In this document: piece by piece, positions 45,561-57,261 of the stretch
Numbering within the stretch: position 1 is the stretch's first letter
Layout of the letters: each line of letters starts with the position of its first letter
Assembly (NCBI GenBank): GCA_903632075.3
Contig: CAHIKZ030000247.1
Location: 48,501-112,500 of the forward strand
Length of the DNA: 64,000 nt
Direction: 5' to 3'
Source of the DNA: Acanthosepion pharaonis
Lineage: Eukaryota > Mollusca > Cephalopoda > Sepiida > Sepiidae
Program-made: the position numbers and the translations under genes
Notes under the pieces: generated by a model
Databases searched by the model: none
Told to the model about the DNA's origin: nothing
The model's input: the letters and a program-made list of their open reading frames with translations, nothing else

Positions 45561-46190
45561 CCCATATATTATTTCTGTGTGTGTAGCTACTACTCTATTA
45601 CACAACCACCACATGATCGCGCAGTTTAACATGCCATTTAATTGATAATTAAATCCCATATCACCAACCAACAAATGGTACGGCGAGAAATCCGACATAT
45701 ATAAAGAGGCAGTTTGCATGAAAAACAAACAAACAAACAAACCCCCAAAATATTATCAAATATCAAAATCTATTGGCATTACAATGCGGGATATTTAAAA
45801 TAACATCGATAAAATCAAAAACAAAAGTTGAACAAGGTCAGGTAGGTGGGGTAACTTGACACGTCAAACGCCAGAAATTTTAAATTTTAAATTTAAAACT
45901 CAATGTCCTTGTATTCGCAGCGTTTTTCTCGATGCATGATTTTAACCGTTTGTTTTTATCTCATTCCCTCCCCACTATATATATAAGTCTTTAGTCAGAA
46001 GAAATCCTTTCGAATGGCGAAAAGCCCGACATAATTTTTTTTCATTTGTCATTCAATTATTCAACACTATTCTTATAAATAGTTTTTATATATCATATCG
46101 CTTCCTACATGATAATAAATTCATATCTTTCTTTCACCCACACTCTATATATGACTTCTGGCAAACACACAAGAAACGTTCACAGACTGT
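45561..46190. other. No gene; PLE-terminus-like text at 45985-46070
   Basis: GTCTTTAGTCAGAAGAAATC, CTTTCGAATGGCGAAAAG, then a TTTTCATTTGTCATTCAATT block parallels the 34008 and 57763 motifs, but the core is broken (CAGAAGA). Confidence 0.35.
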
Positions 46191-46194
46191 TATA

Positions 46195-46211
46195 ATAATA
46201 ATAATAATAAT

Positions 46212-46257
<46 letters not shown>
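46195..46257. repeat. (ATA)n and (TA)n
   Basis: Trinucleotide ATA run followed by TA. Confidence 0.95.
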
Positions 46258-46258
<1 letters not shown>

Positions 46259-46606
46259 GGTAACTATACTCGTCTCGAAAAACCTTCGAATTTTTGATTT
46301 GCCAATAATAAAATCAATCTCGAAGGAAAAAAAAAAGGTTTTAAAAAAAGAAAGAGCTAGAAACATGAAAGTCTGTCGAATAAAATTGCACAGATACAGG
46401 TTTGAAGCCCAAAGAAAAAAAAAATCGATACGAGTAAACAGACTAACTAAAAGAGCTCAATACAACCGTAGAGCAGATCTAGTCAAACCTAGTGAGCCAG
46501 ACAAACCTACCCATGTTTCACCTAAGCGGATCGTCAGGGGAAGCTGGCTCTCCTTGACGATCCGCTTAGGTGAAACCTGGGTAGGTTTGTCTGGCTCACT
46601 AGGTTT

Positions 46607-46611
<5 letters not shown>
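46258..46611 (+). mobile_element. PLE 5' fragment joined to a perfect palindrome
   Basis: Begins GGTAACTATACTCGT. It encodes the basic PLE N-terminal frame (SISKEKKKVLKKERARNMKV, then FEAQRKK) also present at 55858-56010 and, inverted, at 58620-58740. From about 46480 the text AGTCAAACCTAGTGAGCCAG ... GTTTCACCTAAGCGGATCGT is mirrored to 46611. The arms are about 55 bp around AGGGGAAGCTGGCTCTCCT, with one mismatch (CCATG against CCTGG). Confidence 0.75.
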
Positions 46612-46650
<39 letters not shown>

Positions 46651-47003
46651 CTATAAATTCTACACGATTTGCTTACGTTTCGGACATAAAACTGACCAGA
46701 TATGGTAGAATATGAGCGAGTGAATAGAATAGAAACTTACATGACTGAAGCTCTCCCTCCATAACCAGATCAGACGGTTGTTTCTCCTGCAATGGGTGGT
46801 GGCCAGGCTTGAATCCTCCCTGAGATCACATTCCCTTTATTTGATTTGTCTCTCGGCATCGGCCGGTAGATGAAATAAATAGGGTTTAAAGAATAAAACG
46901 GTGCGTCTACCCAATACGATTATCTCCTATAAAAAAGTAATAGAAATATACCGGAACAAAAAAGAAAATTTATTAACCCTTTAGAATTATATCGTTAAAC
47001 AAA

Positions 47004-47078
<75 letters not shown>

Positions 47079-47199
47079 AAGAACAGTAAGATATATAATC
47101 CGGTGTTCTTATAGATATTTTATTTTTACAGAATAGTGCTCAATGTAAATTTACAGAGCATTAATATTATAAATTAAACCATATTTTAAATCAGTTAAT

Positions 47200-47262
<63 letters not shown>
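46610..47262. repeat. (TA)n tracts around a spacer and PLE-array end
   Basis: TA 46610-46648, 47006-47073 and 47205-47262. 47075-47205 carries the outer end of the 21.6-kb terminal array (AGAACAGTAAGATATATAAT) in plus orientation. 46650-47005 shows no gene. Confidence 0.9.
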
Positions 47263-47266
<4 letters not shown>

Positions 47267-47462
47267 GAGAAAACAAAAATTGTATTGAGAGACTTTTCAT
47301 TAAGAATAAGTGTTTTCAGATAAATAAAAGTTGAGCGTACCAATGTAGAACGTCAGATGTAAAACATGGAATGGATTTATTACATTTTCTCTTTTTGTAC
47401 ATTCTTCCATAAACCTCTTATTGGAATGCATTCATTCGGTTTTCGTTTAAATGTGTTTTCCT

Positions 47463-47665
47463 ATATATATATATATATATATATATAGTAAAATTGAATT
47501 GAGTTCTATGAGCCGCTAGCGTATTTCGTAAAGAGAAAAAACGTTAAAATTTAACGATGCGACGTTGGCCTGGAAGTAAGGGTTTCGATCCCGGGTTGAA
47601 GCAATCGCACGTCTACCAACACTGAGATGCTGCGAAAGCATTCTGTCTGTAGATGACTATGACTA
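47463..47665. repeat. (TA)n plus degraded PLE-terminus-like repeat
   Basis: AGTTCTATGAGCCGCTAGCG with TATTTCGT read on the minus strand gives ACGAAATACGCTAGCGGCTC, a GAAA box with downstream pairing text typical of PLE ends, but no CUGANGA core is found. 47588-47660 repeats the 43592-43665 unit. Confidence 0.5.
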
Positions 47666-48635
47666 TATCCTGTCATTGATATGAAAGTTTAGTTTTTTTA
47701 TACTGTTATATACACATACATATTCGTTTGTTCTTCCGAACAGTATCCATATGTGTTGATGCATACTTGTAATCTTACATACTTATCTCTATGGAGTCTT
47801 TCTGTGTGTGGACTCTTGTCTGTTTACATACTTGATTGATTTCATGACTCACTTCGACCCGGTTTTAACGTTTCTCGTCCACCGCCACGGATCCAACACA
47901 GCGATTGAACAGAGGCATATCGATCATCAATACAAACAAACTTCACTTCGCCCTCTACTTAGACTAATGGAACACTCCCCTGTAAACCCAGACTAAACTA
48001 TTTGAAAAGAGAAAACTTGAAATCTTGTCGATATGACTGTATATAGAATGTCCTACATTTAGTCATATATTGCTTCTTCGACCTTTTATTGTCCTGATAA
48101 CGCTGGTAATATTTAGGCCAACCCTTAGATAGCCCTGTGTATGACGATAAACTACATCCAGCAGAAAAGCCTCTAATCGGGAGATTGGAACTTCTGAGGA
48201 GTGTAGAACTTAATTGCTGTTGTTCCCAGGTACACTCTGACTTAGAGCGATAGTACATTTTTATAGTAAAAATACCAGTAATATATTTTATATAAAAATA
48301 CCAACATATACCTATTTATAGTAAAATTACCAACAATAAATCAATCAACATGACAGAAGTCTTTCATGACATTAATCTATAATATCCTAAAATTTCTTAA
48401 AATAATCAAACTGTACTCCAAAATATAACTTCAACAAAATATAAAACACACAAACTCTGCCTCTAATGTCCACACAAACATACATATGCACAAAAGTTGA
48501 GTATCACCTACCATGTATTCAACTGCGAAAGCAGAATAACATGCATTATATTTTTATTATTTCAAAGCTCCCAAGAAAATTTAGGCATAAAATGTTGATA
48601 TTTCGTTAAAGAAATCAAATCAAAACTTTAGTGTA
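47666..48635. other. No gene recognised
   Basis: Ordinary AT-rich DNA. Short ORFs at 47808-47996 and 47998-48258 match nothing I know. Confidence 0.3.
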
Positions 48636-48639
48636 GATT

Positions 48640-48965
48640 GGCGAAGCTTTAGTTGTTGCTTTAGATATCTCAAAGGGGTTCGACGGGATTTCTAGGTGAC
48701 TGTCTGTTAGGACCATATGTCCTCCCAGCACGTCATATAGAAGGCGTCTACTGGGAATTTATTTCGAACAAACTTCCAGACCTTCAAGAGGATGAAACCC
48801 AGCTAATACGAAGACGCATGTGGATCATGGGCACCAGCACATTTTAGTCAAACTGTTCGCAATGCACTGGCTGACATCTACCATGAAAGATGGATAAATA
48901 GGTGGCGACCTGTTCCGTGGCCTTCACGTTCTCTTGAGCTCAGTCATTTGGATTTTTATGTGTTA
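48640..48965 (+). pseudogene. Chimera: LINE RT motif A scrap plus transposase catalytic relic
   Basis: 48650-48705 reads EALVVALDISKGFDGISR, the RT motif A region of a LINE. Immediately after it the frame changes to GPYVLPARHIEGVYWEFISN, KLPDLQEDETQLIRRRMWI, then APAHFSQTVRNALADIYHER, WINRWRPVPWPSRSLELSH and LDFY. That is the (DG)APAHFS...RWIGR..P..WPPRSPDLTPLDFFLWG segment of a mariner/IS630-superfamily transposase. The PDL aspartate is Glu (LEL). Two unrelated fragments are fused. Confidence 0.75.
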
Positions 48966-49289
48966 TCATAATTGTTTTTTAAAGCAAGTATTTTAGATCT
49001 CCTTCAAGTTCATCTTCAGGGGTAAATTACAAAGACAAACTTATTGTACCTGCGATAAAATCTGCATTCTGTTTTGATGGTGATTTCTAAAAATACACTC
49101 GAACGTGCTCTGTTATGAATTTTATATTCATCCATTGTAGTTATAGAATTTTTTTGTAGAACAAGCGTTCCAATATAAGGAAGCTGACCGAAAATTGATA
49201 AAAACGTAAAATGACATTAATTTTTTTATATGCACTTTAATATGTTGTTGCTATATTCGTAATAAATTTTGTTGAGTGTTGGTTGGTTG

Positions 49290-50110
49290 ATTTGAGATAG
49301 AGATCCTCGAGAATTTGATATAGACTTTAGTGGGGAGAAGACTTTAGTGGGGAGAAACGAGGAAAGAACAATAAAGGAACAGGGTTCAGGAAGATAGATG
49401 ATGATTGACGCTGCATTGAAATTTCTGAAGGTTGTAGGAGACAGGAAAGAAATGAATCGGAAGGGATTTCCACAGGCGAGAAATGGTGGTTGCATCCAGT
49501 CCAACAATAAAACGGTGAGACCTAGTTGCCAATATAGTAGAACGCTTAAATTCATGTAGTCGAGGCACTAGGAAGAAAAGCTTCTCAGAACAGTTGCCAT
49601 AAAAATATTTATAGAAAAGATAGACGGAAGCTATGTCATGTCTCTGAGAAAGTGATACCATGTCAAGATCGATTACATTATCGACCATTCTTGGAATTTT
49701 GTCAAGAATCTCCAGATATACAGCAAGAGCACCAGACTTGATACAGCAGCAATATTCAATGCACCGATGAATGGTAAATTTAAAAATGTGCAAAATAGAT
49801 TCTGACGAGAAAGAATTTCTGACACAACACAATGAGCCAACTTTCCTAGCAGTAGATGCAGCAATTAGTTCAATATAATTAATCCACTTTAAGTCAGTGG
49901 AAAAAGTAAGCCCAATACGGCGAAGAATGTTGCTCTCCTGATCGCCGACAGAAAAGGTTCTCTATGGTGATTAACTGAAACCAGATTTTTTTGGGAGACG
50001 TTAAAATTTACAAACCATTTCTTACTGCAGATCCTTTTCAAGAGTAGTTGCCAGTTTTGCTTTGTCGGGTCTGTCAGTTAAGACATTCTGTCTGTTAAGA
50101 CAGGAGCGTG
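49290..50110 (-). pseudogene. CR1-like LINE C-terminal fragment
   Basis: The minus strand reads RNSFSSESILHIFKFTIHRC, IEYCC, EILDKIPRMVDNVI, YLFYKYFYGNCSEKLF, RLHEFKRSTILATRSHRF and SRLWKSLPIHFFPVSYNLQK. Collinear with 31345-32200 but about one quarter diverged. Upstream text corresponds to the post-YVDD region (about 49960-50110). Confidence 0.85.
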
Positions 50111-50616
50111 TGTCATTTTCATAAATGTATAGCTGACCACTCATATTCGAAGATATTCGTCTACTAGGTTGTCTAGCCAATCCCTATTGCAGACGCTTGC
50201 TCAGGCGCATTTGTGTTTTTTCAACACCCACAGAACCTACCTATGGTTTATACTACAACTATGCTGAGCAGACCTTAGTTACAGTTTCTGAGAAAGCGAG
50301 TTATCTAGCATGATCAACAATTTAAACAAGGCCAGCACGCTCAAACCCTCGGCCACGATGACTTGTGACTTCGTGCTAACACAGCTATCAATGGCCAATT
50401 TCTATCCAACATCACTCACAAGTCTCACATATCCGTGGTATGGTTTTCAGGTACTTTTCCAAAGATACCGCATCGCCCCTCCAGTCCGATAAACATCAGG
50501 ATGTCTTCTTCCTGAAAAATCGACCATGGTGAGATTCGAACCTGTGTCTTATAGTCAGAAAGCGAACGTCCTAACCGCTCGGCCACGTGTCCATTTTCAT
50601 AAATACCTACGTGGAA
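50111..50616. other. No gene; tRNA-like text near 50525-50600
   Basis: GGTGAGATTCGAACCTGTGT is a B-box complement, and AGCGAACGTCCTAACCGCTC with GGCCACGTG resembles a tRNA-like or SINE head on the minus strand. No full cloverleaf was built. Confidence 0.4.
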
Positions 50617-51006
50617 AGGCACGGTGGAGCAATGGATAGCGGCTTGGATTGAGGAATCGGAGAGCCGAGTTCGAATTCCAGTCGAATCCATTACATTCAC
50701 TTACGTGCTAACATCCTCTTTCTTCTCCCTCCAGCTATGGGTAAATAGCATGACAGACTGGGTTCTATAGCCTTCTCTAGGAGAAGGAAAACTCTGAATT
50801 CAAACCTGCTCTTAGAGGAGGGTGAATGAAGTCTCTCCGAGCCTTGGTCGGCAATCCATTTAGTGTTGGTGTCACGATAAAAACACCCTTGATAGCCCTA
50901 GCGAAGCATCAAGAATTTAGCTATTTGACAAGATTATGAACTGCACCAATCAAAGTATTAGGGAGTTCAATCTCGGCTGAGGCTGCAAGATGATGATAAT
51001 AATCGT
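50617..51006 (+). mobile_element. tRNA-derived SINE family 1, full-length copy
   Basis: Starts GGCACGGTGGAGCAATGG. It carries A-box-like and B-box-like (GAGTTCGAATTCC) signals, body CCAGCTATGGGTAAATAGCA and AACACCCTTGATAGCC, and ends GATGATGATAATAAT. Collinear with 2373-2800. Confidence 0.82.
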
Positions 51007-51369
51007 AAACTGATGCTAGTATCTAGTTTGTATTGTACCATGGGGATTCCAATCCGCCCACAAATGTTGGTTGTATGAATTTGTTATTCCATCTCTTCCA
51101 AATGTCGCCTTATTCATAAACGAGACCAAAGAGAAAAACAACGGACCGGCAGTTTGTTCAATAGACCATGAGCAAAAGTTCTCTCGTGGTGAGTGATCAG
51201 AGGGCGAAAGACTTTCACTCCTTGTAATCCCCTGCGTCTTAGTGGCATTATCGCCTTGCTTGCAAAATATTTTGTGAGGCCATTCAGTTTCAAAACGAAG
51301 CTAATTTGATGAAAGTACTCGATTTAAACCATTTAAATATAATGAGTGCCTATTGTGGATATTGAAGAA

Positions 51370-51775
51370 CGATAAACCTGTCAATGTTTTATATTGTCTA
51401 ATGTGTCTGTAAAAATGGTTGGTTCACAATATGCCTCCAAGAGGTATCTCATGCCTTGGAAGCTTTATATTTACAAGAGTAAAATAAGACCAAAAATCGT
51501 TTATTGCCGTCATATATATGTTAACAATTCTATGCTTGTAGTTTTTTTCTATCGTACTTCTCGCTTGTGGATCGCTCTTACGATTTCTTGTTTCCTAGTG
51601 AACTTTGATCTTGAAAAAAATTAAATGAAATGTCAATTGTTATCTTCTGTCTTCTTAATTCTTGTTCTTTTATTATTTTCTCTTCTTAATAGATTTTGTC
51701 TCTCGTATTCTCTAACCTTTTGCTTTAGTGGCTTTATTGCTTTGCCTGGGGTGAAATGATTAAAAAAATTATCTG
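51370..51775 (+). mobile_element. CR1-like LINE 3' fragments
   Basis: WKLYIYKSKIRPKIVYCRHI is the 'IYKSTIRPxIEYCCHI' motif. FYRTSRLWIALTISCF follows, and the end TTGCTTTGCCTGGGGTGAAA is the family 3' terminus. A separate terminus lies at 51230-51285. Confidence 0.75.
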
Positions 51776-51875
51776 AGCTGAAGCTTCTTAATCCTCATTT
51801 TGCCGTCACGATAGAATTCAAAATCCTTTGGAGGTGGAGGGCGCCTTTTCCACTCTGTATTCTCTTGATGTTCGG

Positions 51876-52215
51876 GTGGTGTAATGGATGTCAACTCGGA
51901 ATGAGAAATCGAAGGGCCGAGTTCGAATTCCATCCACTTAAGCGCAAATGACCTTGGGGAATGTACGAATCCATCTCTCCCCCAGCTATTGGTTGAATAG
52001 CAAGACCGACTGGATAGCCTTAGCTGGCAGCCAGTTTACTGCAGAAGAAATGACAATCTACAGATTCATACTTTCGTCCACGTGCCACATCTAAGCTACG
52101 CTTAGAAAATCATTTAGGGCCCTTCGATGTGGTGTAATGGTTAGCAAGCTTGTCTGGTTAGACCAATTATGACTGAATAATGAGTTCGATCCTTACTGGG
52201 CACCCCATACTTTCT
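51876..52215 (+). mobile_element. SINE family 1 (decayed) followed by SINE family 2
   Basis: 51876-52080: GGTGGTGTAATGGATGTCAA, GAGTTCGAATTCC and the body AGCTATTGGTTGAATAGCAA with GCAGCCAGTTTACTGC. 52100-52215: GATGTGGTGTAATGGTTAGC, GACTGAATAATGAGTTCGAT and CACCCCATAC. Confidence 0.65.
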
Positions 52216-52249
52216 GCTTAGGCTTATAAAATTACGTTATCACAAAGAA

Positions 52250-52540
52250 AGAAAGAAAAAGAGAGAAAACAAAAAGAGGAAAAAGATAGAATGTCAGATA
52301 AGGAGAGAAAGTGAAAGAAAGTGAAATAAAGAAAAGACAAGGGGAGAAAGTGAAAGAAAGAAAAGACAAGGGGAGAAAGTGAAAGAAAGAAAAGACAAGG
52401 GGAGAAAGTGAAAGAAAGAAAGGAGAGAAAGTGAGAAAATGAAAGAAAGAAAAGTTAGAGAGACAGACAAGGAGAGAAGAAGTGAGAAAGAAAGAAAAGC
52501 AGCGAAAGATAGAGAGAAGGTTGTAGTAGATGAGAATAAG
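52250..52540. repeat. GAAA-rich array with 29-bp units
   Basis: GACAAGGGGAGAAAGTGAAA then GAAAGAAAA repeats about four times (52335-52430) inside purine-rich DNA. The 105-codon minus ORF is Ser/Leu/Phe low complexity. Confidence 0.92.
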
Positions 52541-52859
52541 CGAAGTACATATTCAATACTCCTGCCCATTGCAACACGTGTTTCCTTTACGTTTTTTAAA
52601 ATATTAAACATCTGCCATTAATAGTAAAATAGGTGGTCGCTTCGAGAAGAAAGGAAATAGGGAAAAAAATCATTTTTTCTTTCTTTTGTCCAGATAAACC
52701 CTTTTTCTATTCATAAATATTTCACTAGACGCAGCGCACGTGAATGCATTTGGATGTGTATCAGGGTTTCATGAAACAATTGGATATTAAATTGGACAAG
52801 GATATTAAAGCAAAAGAGTACGGCATGGTATGTATATATTGACTCACTCTCTCGTACAA

Positions 52860-52877
52860 AGACACACACACACACAC

Positions 52878-52946
<69 letters not shown>
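52860..52946. repeat. (AC)n then (TA)n
   Basis: AC 52861-52880, ATAC units, TA 52888-52946. Confidence 0.96.
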
Positions 52947-52949
<3 letters not shown>

Positions 52950-52959
52950 CTGTTAAGAC

Positions 52960-53490
52960 CTCGGAAAAAAAATCGTCGGCTTTCATGTGCCTTGACCTTT
53001 CAGGACGTAGGCGATCATGGCTCTCTACCTCGTCCTGTCTCTTGTAGCTCCCAATAAGTTTTGTCTTTTTGTTATTTCTCCCAGATCTTGTTCAACCACT
53101 TGCTTAAGCCCGTTAAGTATGTCACGCGTTTCTTTCCGTTGTCCCGTTTTTTGCCTATCCGCCCTGCGAGTATCAGATATTCTAAGCCCTCCTTTCTCAT
53201 TGCGTATCCCAGAAATTTCAACTGCCTCTTCCTGATCTTAAGTATAAGTTTCCTTTTTGTTTGCATCTTCTGCAAAACCTCGTCGTTGCTAACATCCTTA
53301 GCATCCTTCTGTAGAACCATACTTCTGTTGTCTCGAGTCTCCTCTTCATCCTTGAGGACACCCTCCAACATTTGTTACCGTAATAGAGGACAGATATCAC
53401 GTAGCAGTTCAGTACTCTACCGTACCAAAAACGGACGTCTAAAAATGTGCTCAATGCAGCTGCCTTGACAAAAGCCATGCAGGGCAAGTA
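52960..53490 (-). pseudogene. RTE-like LINE RT C-terminal fragment
   Basis: The minus strand reads VLNCYVISVLYYGNKCWRVS, MKRRLETTEVWFYRRMLRML, NDEVLQKMQTKRKLILKIRK, RQLKFLGYAMRKEGLEYLIL and AGRIGKKRDNGKKRVTYLTG. Frames alternate, so it is broken. It is the most complete copy of this family here. Confidence 0.85.
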
Positions 53491-53663
53491 ATTTTATATA
53501 TATATATATTTATATATATACGTGTAGTAAAATTATGGAAAATAAAGCATAATATTTTTTTCTAAAAAATCCACATTACAACCAAAAACGTTTGCGGCAC
53601 CTCTCTTCTCTTCTTTTTAATATACATACTTTTCTCTCGTTGGAACCACTACAACTTCTTTCT

Positions 53664-53667
<4 letters not shown>

Positions 53668-53723
<56 letters not shown>

Positions 53724-53837
53724 ATAACGCACATATAGTGCTTGATGTAATATAAATAATAAAAAAAATATCAAAATAGTACTCTATGTAATTAAGTATA
53801 AATATACATATTTTTCTCACCAGTTACATAACTCTGA

Positions 53838-53928
<91 letters not shown>

Positions 53929-53990
53929 TATTTACATTATTCGGACTGTTGTCATATTTATTGTCATAGTCACGACGTTTTAGTAAATGT
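53668..53990. repeat. (TA)n tracts and a 108-bp-satellite scrap
   Basis: TA 53669-53720 and 53841-53927. 53928-53990 (TATTTACATTATTCGGACTG) is satellite-family text on the minus strand. Confidence 0.93.
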
Positions 53991-54257
53991 AATTTGAATT
54001 TCCTTTTCAAAACTTATTTTCAATTTTTTGTGGAAAGGTGCTAACGAGACATTTAAGTTCAAAATTTCAATTTTTGTGATTGCATAACTTTATTTAGCCA
54101 TCATTTCACTCTCCTTGTATCAAAATAACCCTTTTATGTCTCTGTAGAAAAAAAGAAAAAAAATTCTCTCCATCCCTCTCTGTATATCTGTTTCCCTCCG
54201 ATTCATACTTTATAATTTTCCCTAAAAAATTGTCTTGTTGCCCGCGGATATTATACA

Positions 54258-55613
54258 GAAGCTACCGGATTTTCTTGTGTATAATACGACCCCGTGTTTC
54301 TGAAGGGAATAAATTACATCAATGAATTGATCCCGTATTACAGTCATCCCTATGTAAATGTTTTTGAAAATTATTATCCATATTAACCATTAAGATCTCA
54401 ATGTCGTACAATATTTCACTAAATTCACTAAATTGTTTAATTTTTCACTATATTAAGGAAAAGAAATGAAACAGATTTCCTTAGCAAAACTTATTTTCGA
54501 GAAAAGGTGCTAACTAGACATTTAAATTACTCAGTATTTTAAATATTTTTAAATCCACGTAAATTAACGTAATGTTTTGTGATTTAATATTGCAATTATG
54601 TCGTCTACACATAGCGATATAATTATGTCGGTCTTGTTTACATATCTATTTTGTATTGTTTATTTTTCTCAAATTATTTTCAAACTGGATACTTTGTGTC
54701 AACAGAGAAACTTAAAACAATAAATTTTGGAATTATCGCCCGCTTTTTTCAAGCCTTTTCTCTGGGATGAAGACTGTTCTCTCCTTATTTTAGATGGGAG
54801 AAGACGACCGGTTGCGGGGATACTAACTTTCCTCGTTGCCCAAAGAGAGGGTGGGTTTGTATAACATTGATACCAGCGTGACAGTGTGTGTGTGTGGGGG
54901 CGGTGATTGGACATTTCTCTTTGGTTAGTATGCATATTGCATATATGCAGCCCATGTTAAGAACGACCTTGTGTCACATCTTGCCATAATGGGAATGTCG
55001 GGTGAATAATCGGAAAGAAAGAAAAGACAGTAGTTGGTCTTTGTTGTAACATTCAGTTTTGTACCATGCGTAATACACGCCTCGGCGATCTTTTGATACA
55101 TGACTGACGAGGCAGTAGGTTGTCATTTCTTTCTGCGGTAGACCAGTTGCGGTCCAGCTGAAGGAAGAGGATTCAATACGTTTCCCAAGGGTATTAGCGC
55201 ATATGTGAATGCAATGGATTCGACTGGAATTCGAACTCGGCTCTCCGATTCCTCAATCCAAGCCGCTATCCATTAACACGACATAACTTATCTATTCCCA
55301 TTATTGTTTTAAATAAGTTTCGGTGGATTTCTTTTCTTTGAGACAAAAGACAAAAATTATGCTGATTTCGAAAGAACAGATATTACTGACATATCAAATA
55401 CCATTTGTAAGCAATTGTTATCAATACCTACCTACTTTGTGTCTTATTATCTGTTGTGCTTACTGAGTGTATTTCCAATCTTGCTGTTTCAAAGAAGAAT
55501 TTTTTAAAAAAGTAAAAATTTCTGTTGACGATTACTTGTGGATAATACGACCGCTCATTTTCGCCTTGAATTATCGTTCAAGATTCTGCGTATTATGCAC
55601 AAGAAAATACGGC
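54258..55613. mobile_element. Candidate non-autonomous DNA transposon with ~26-bp inverted ends
   Basis: The left end GCTACCGGATTTTCTTGTGT with ATAATACG matches the reverse complement of the right end (TTGCCGTATTTTCTTGTGCA with TAATACG). A second inner copy (GGTCGTATTATCCACAAG) lies near the right end, like subterminal binding sites. The interior has no transposase and holds a truncated SINE (55133-55280) and family-2-like tails near 54950. The class is perhaps pogo/Tigger-like; this is inference. Confidence 0.5.
55133..55280 (-). mobile_element. SINE family 1, 5' part only
   Basis: The head (complement of TGGAATTCGAACTCGGCTCT, CCGATTCCTCAATCCAAGCC) and the start of the body match 2373-2800. 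The rest is missing. Confidence 0.75.
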
Positions 55614-55765
55614 AACCTGTCAGCAAAAATATAAAATATATAGTATAAACAATATATAATATATGAAATATATAGTACATATAACATATAAAATATATAG
55701 TAGATAAAATATGATATATAAAATATATAGTATATACAATATATAAAATATATAATAATTAAAAT

Positions 55766-55769
<4 letters not shown>

Positions 55770-55819
<50 letters not shown>

Positions 55820-56121
55820 TAACTATACTCGTTTCGAAAAACCTTCGAATTCTTGATTTGCCAATAATCAAATCAATCACGAAGGAAAAAAAGGTTTTAA
55901 AAAAAGAAAGAGCTAAAAACATGAAAGTCTGCCGAAAAAAATCGCACAGATGCAGGTCTGAAGCCCAAAGAAAAAAACCCGATACGAGTAAACAACTAAC
56001 TAACAAAAGAGCTCAATACAACCGTAGAGCAGACCTAGATACACCTAGTGAGCCAGACAAACCTACCTAGGTGTCACCTAAGCGGATCGTCCTGGGTAGG
56101 TTTGTCTGGCTCACTAGGTTT
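55770..56121 (+). mobile_element. (TA)n and PLE 5' fragment with palindrome
   Basis: After TA comes GGTAACTATACTCGTTTCGA, the basic frame ITKEKKVLKKERAKNMKVCR and SEAQRKK, then ACCTAGTGAGCCAGACAAAC mirrored around 56075-56090 (arms about 30 bp). Same structure as 46258-46611. Confidence 0.75.
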
Positions 56122-56157
56122 CTCTCTCTCTCTCTCTCTGTCTGTATATATATATAC

Positions 56158-56780
56158 CGATTGGTTCTTTGTAGCTCAAGCGGTAAAGGGACGTCAGCGT
56201 ATATGACGGTTCCGTATAGGATGCAGGTTCGAATCCTGTCAAAGAACGAAAATTTTCTATGAAAATTTCTCGGACATTCAGGCCGGTAAATGTTATTTAA
56301 TACTGTTTATCATAAACAGAGCATTTGCTTAAATACTTGTATCTATAAAATAACAACGTTAAACATAAAAATATGTCTTTAATAAATAAATTGTCGGAAC
56401 TTGTCCATTTCTTAATATATGACGTCATTTGTTTACATTCGATACGCCAGAGCAGTTATGAATGTACGAGATTCATGGAAAGTAGGAGTTTATAAGCAGT
56501 AAATTCGACCTTGTCTACCGATTGGTTCTTTGTAGCTCAAGCGGTAAAGGCACGTCAGCGTATATGACGGTTCCGTATAGGATGCAGAACGTCAAAGAAC
56601 GAAAATTTTCTATGAAAATTTCTCGGACATTCAGGCCGGTAAATGTTATTTAATACTGTTTATCATAAACAGAGTATTTGCTTAAATACTTGTATCTATA
56701 AAATAACAACGTTAAACATAAAAATATGTCTTTAATAAATAAATTGTCGGACCTTGTCCATTTCTTAATATATATATATA
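56158..56780 (+). mobile_element. tRNA-like SINE, two direct copies 360 bp apart
   Basis: Both begin CCGATTGGTTCTTTGTAGCT (56158 and 56518). Copy 1 folds as a tRNA: 8-bp acceptor GTTCTTTG/CAAAGAAC (56164-56171 with 56240-56247), A box TAGCTCAAGCGG, anticodon stem CGTCA/TGACG with 7-nt loop, a class-II-like variable arm and T arm GCAGG-TTCGAAT-CCTGT. Copy 2 lost part of the T arm. Both continue into the same body (TTTCTCGGACATTCAGGCCG ...). The loop reading GTA would be Tyr, but position 33 is C, so it is a SINE head, not a functional tRNA. An inverted relative is at 17380-17745. Confidence 0.8.
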
Positions 56781-56919
56781 TAATATTTAAAATAAATACT
56801 ATATAAAATATATAAGATATATAACTTGCTTGTTATCTCCAATAAAACCTGTCTGAATGAACATATGGACAGTTGTTATTCCCCCCCCCTCCGACACATA
56901 TATATATTTTATTTAATTT

Positions 56920-57255
56920 TAGTTTATTTATGTCTGAATTTCTGGGATGAAGAGTTATTAGTATTTGCTTTATTTACATTCAGACTAATATTCTTATCTT
57001 TGTTGTTATTGCCACCTGATCGCCTTCTGTCGGAATATCTGGGATAAGGAGTTATCATTATTTGCATTGGGACTATTATCCTCATCTTTGTTGTTATTAT
57101 CACCTGATCACCTTCTGTCGGAATGTCGAGAATGAGGAGTTATTATTATTTACATTCGGACTATTATCCTCATCTTTGTTGTTATTGCCATCTGAACGCC
57201 TTCTGTCAGAAATTCTGGGATGAGGAGTTATCATTATTTACATTAGGACTATTAT
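56920..57255 (-). repeat. ~95-bp tandem units related to the window-start satellite
   Basis: Units share GGATGAGGAGTTATNATTAT, TTACATTNGGACTATTATCC and TCATCTTTGTTGTTATTGCC, about 3.5 copies. It is the minus-strand version of the 1-712 satellite text. Confidence 0.85.
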
Positions 57256-57261
57256 CTTTGG

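Noticed and set aside
49000..49060. Hammerhead-like CTGAAGA on the minus strand near 49016
   Set aside because: No GAAA box at the end of a stem and no pairable stem I.
56164..56247. Functional tRNA gene
   Set aside because: It folds well, but the anticodon loop lacks U33, the copy at 56524 is damaged, and the same flanking body occurs in each copy, so it is a SINE head.
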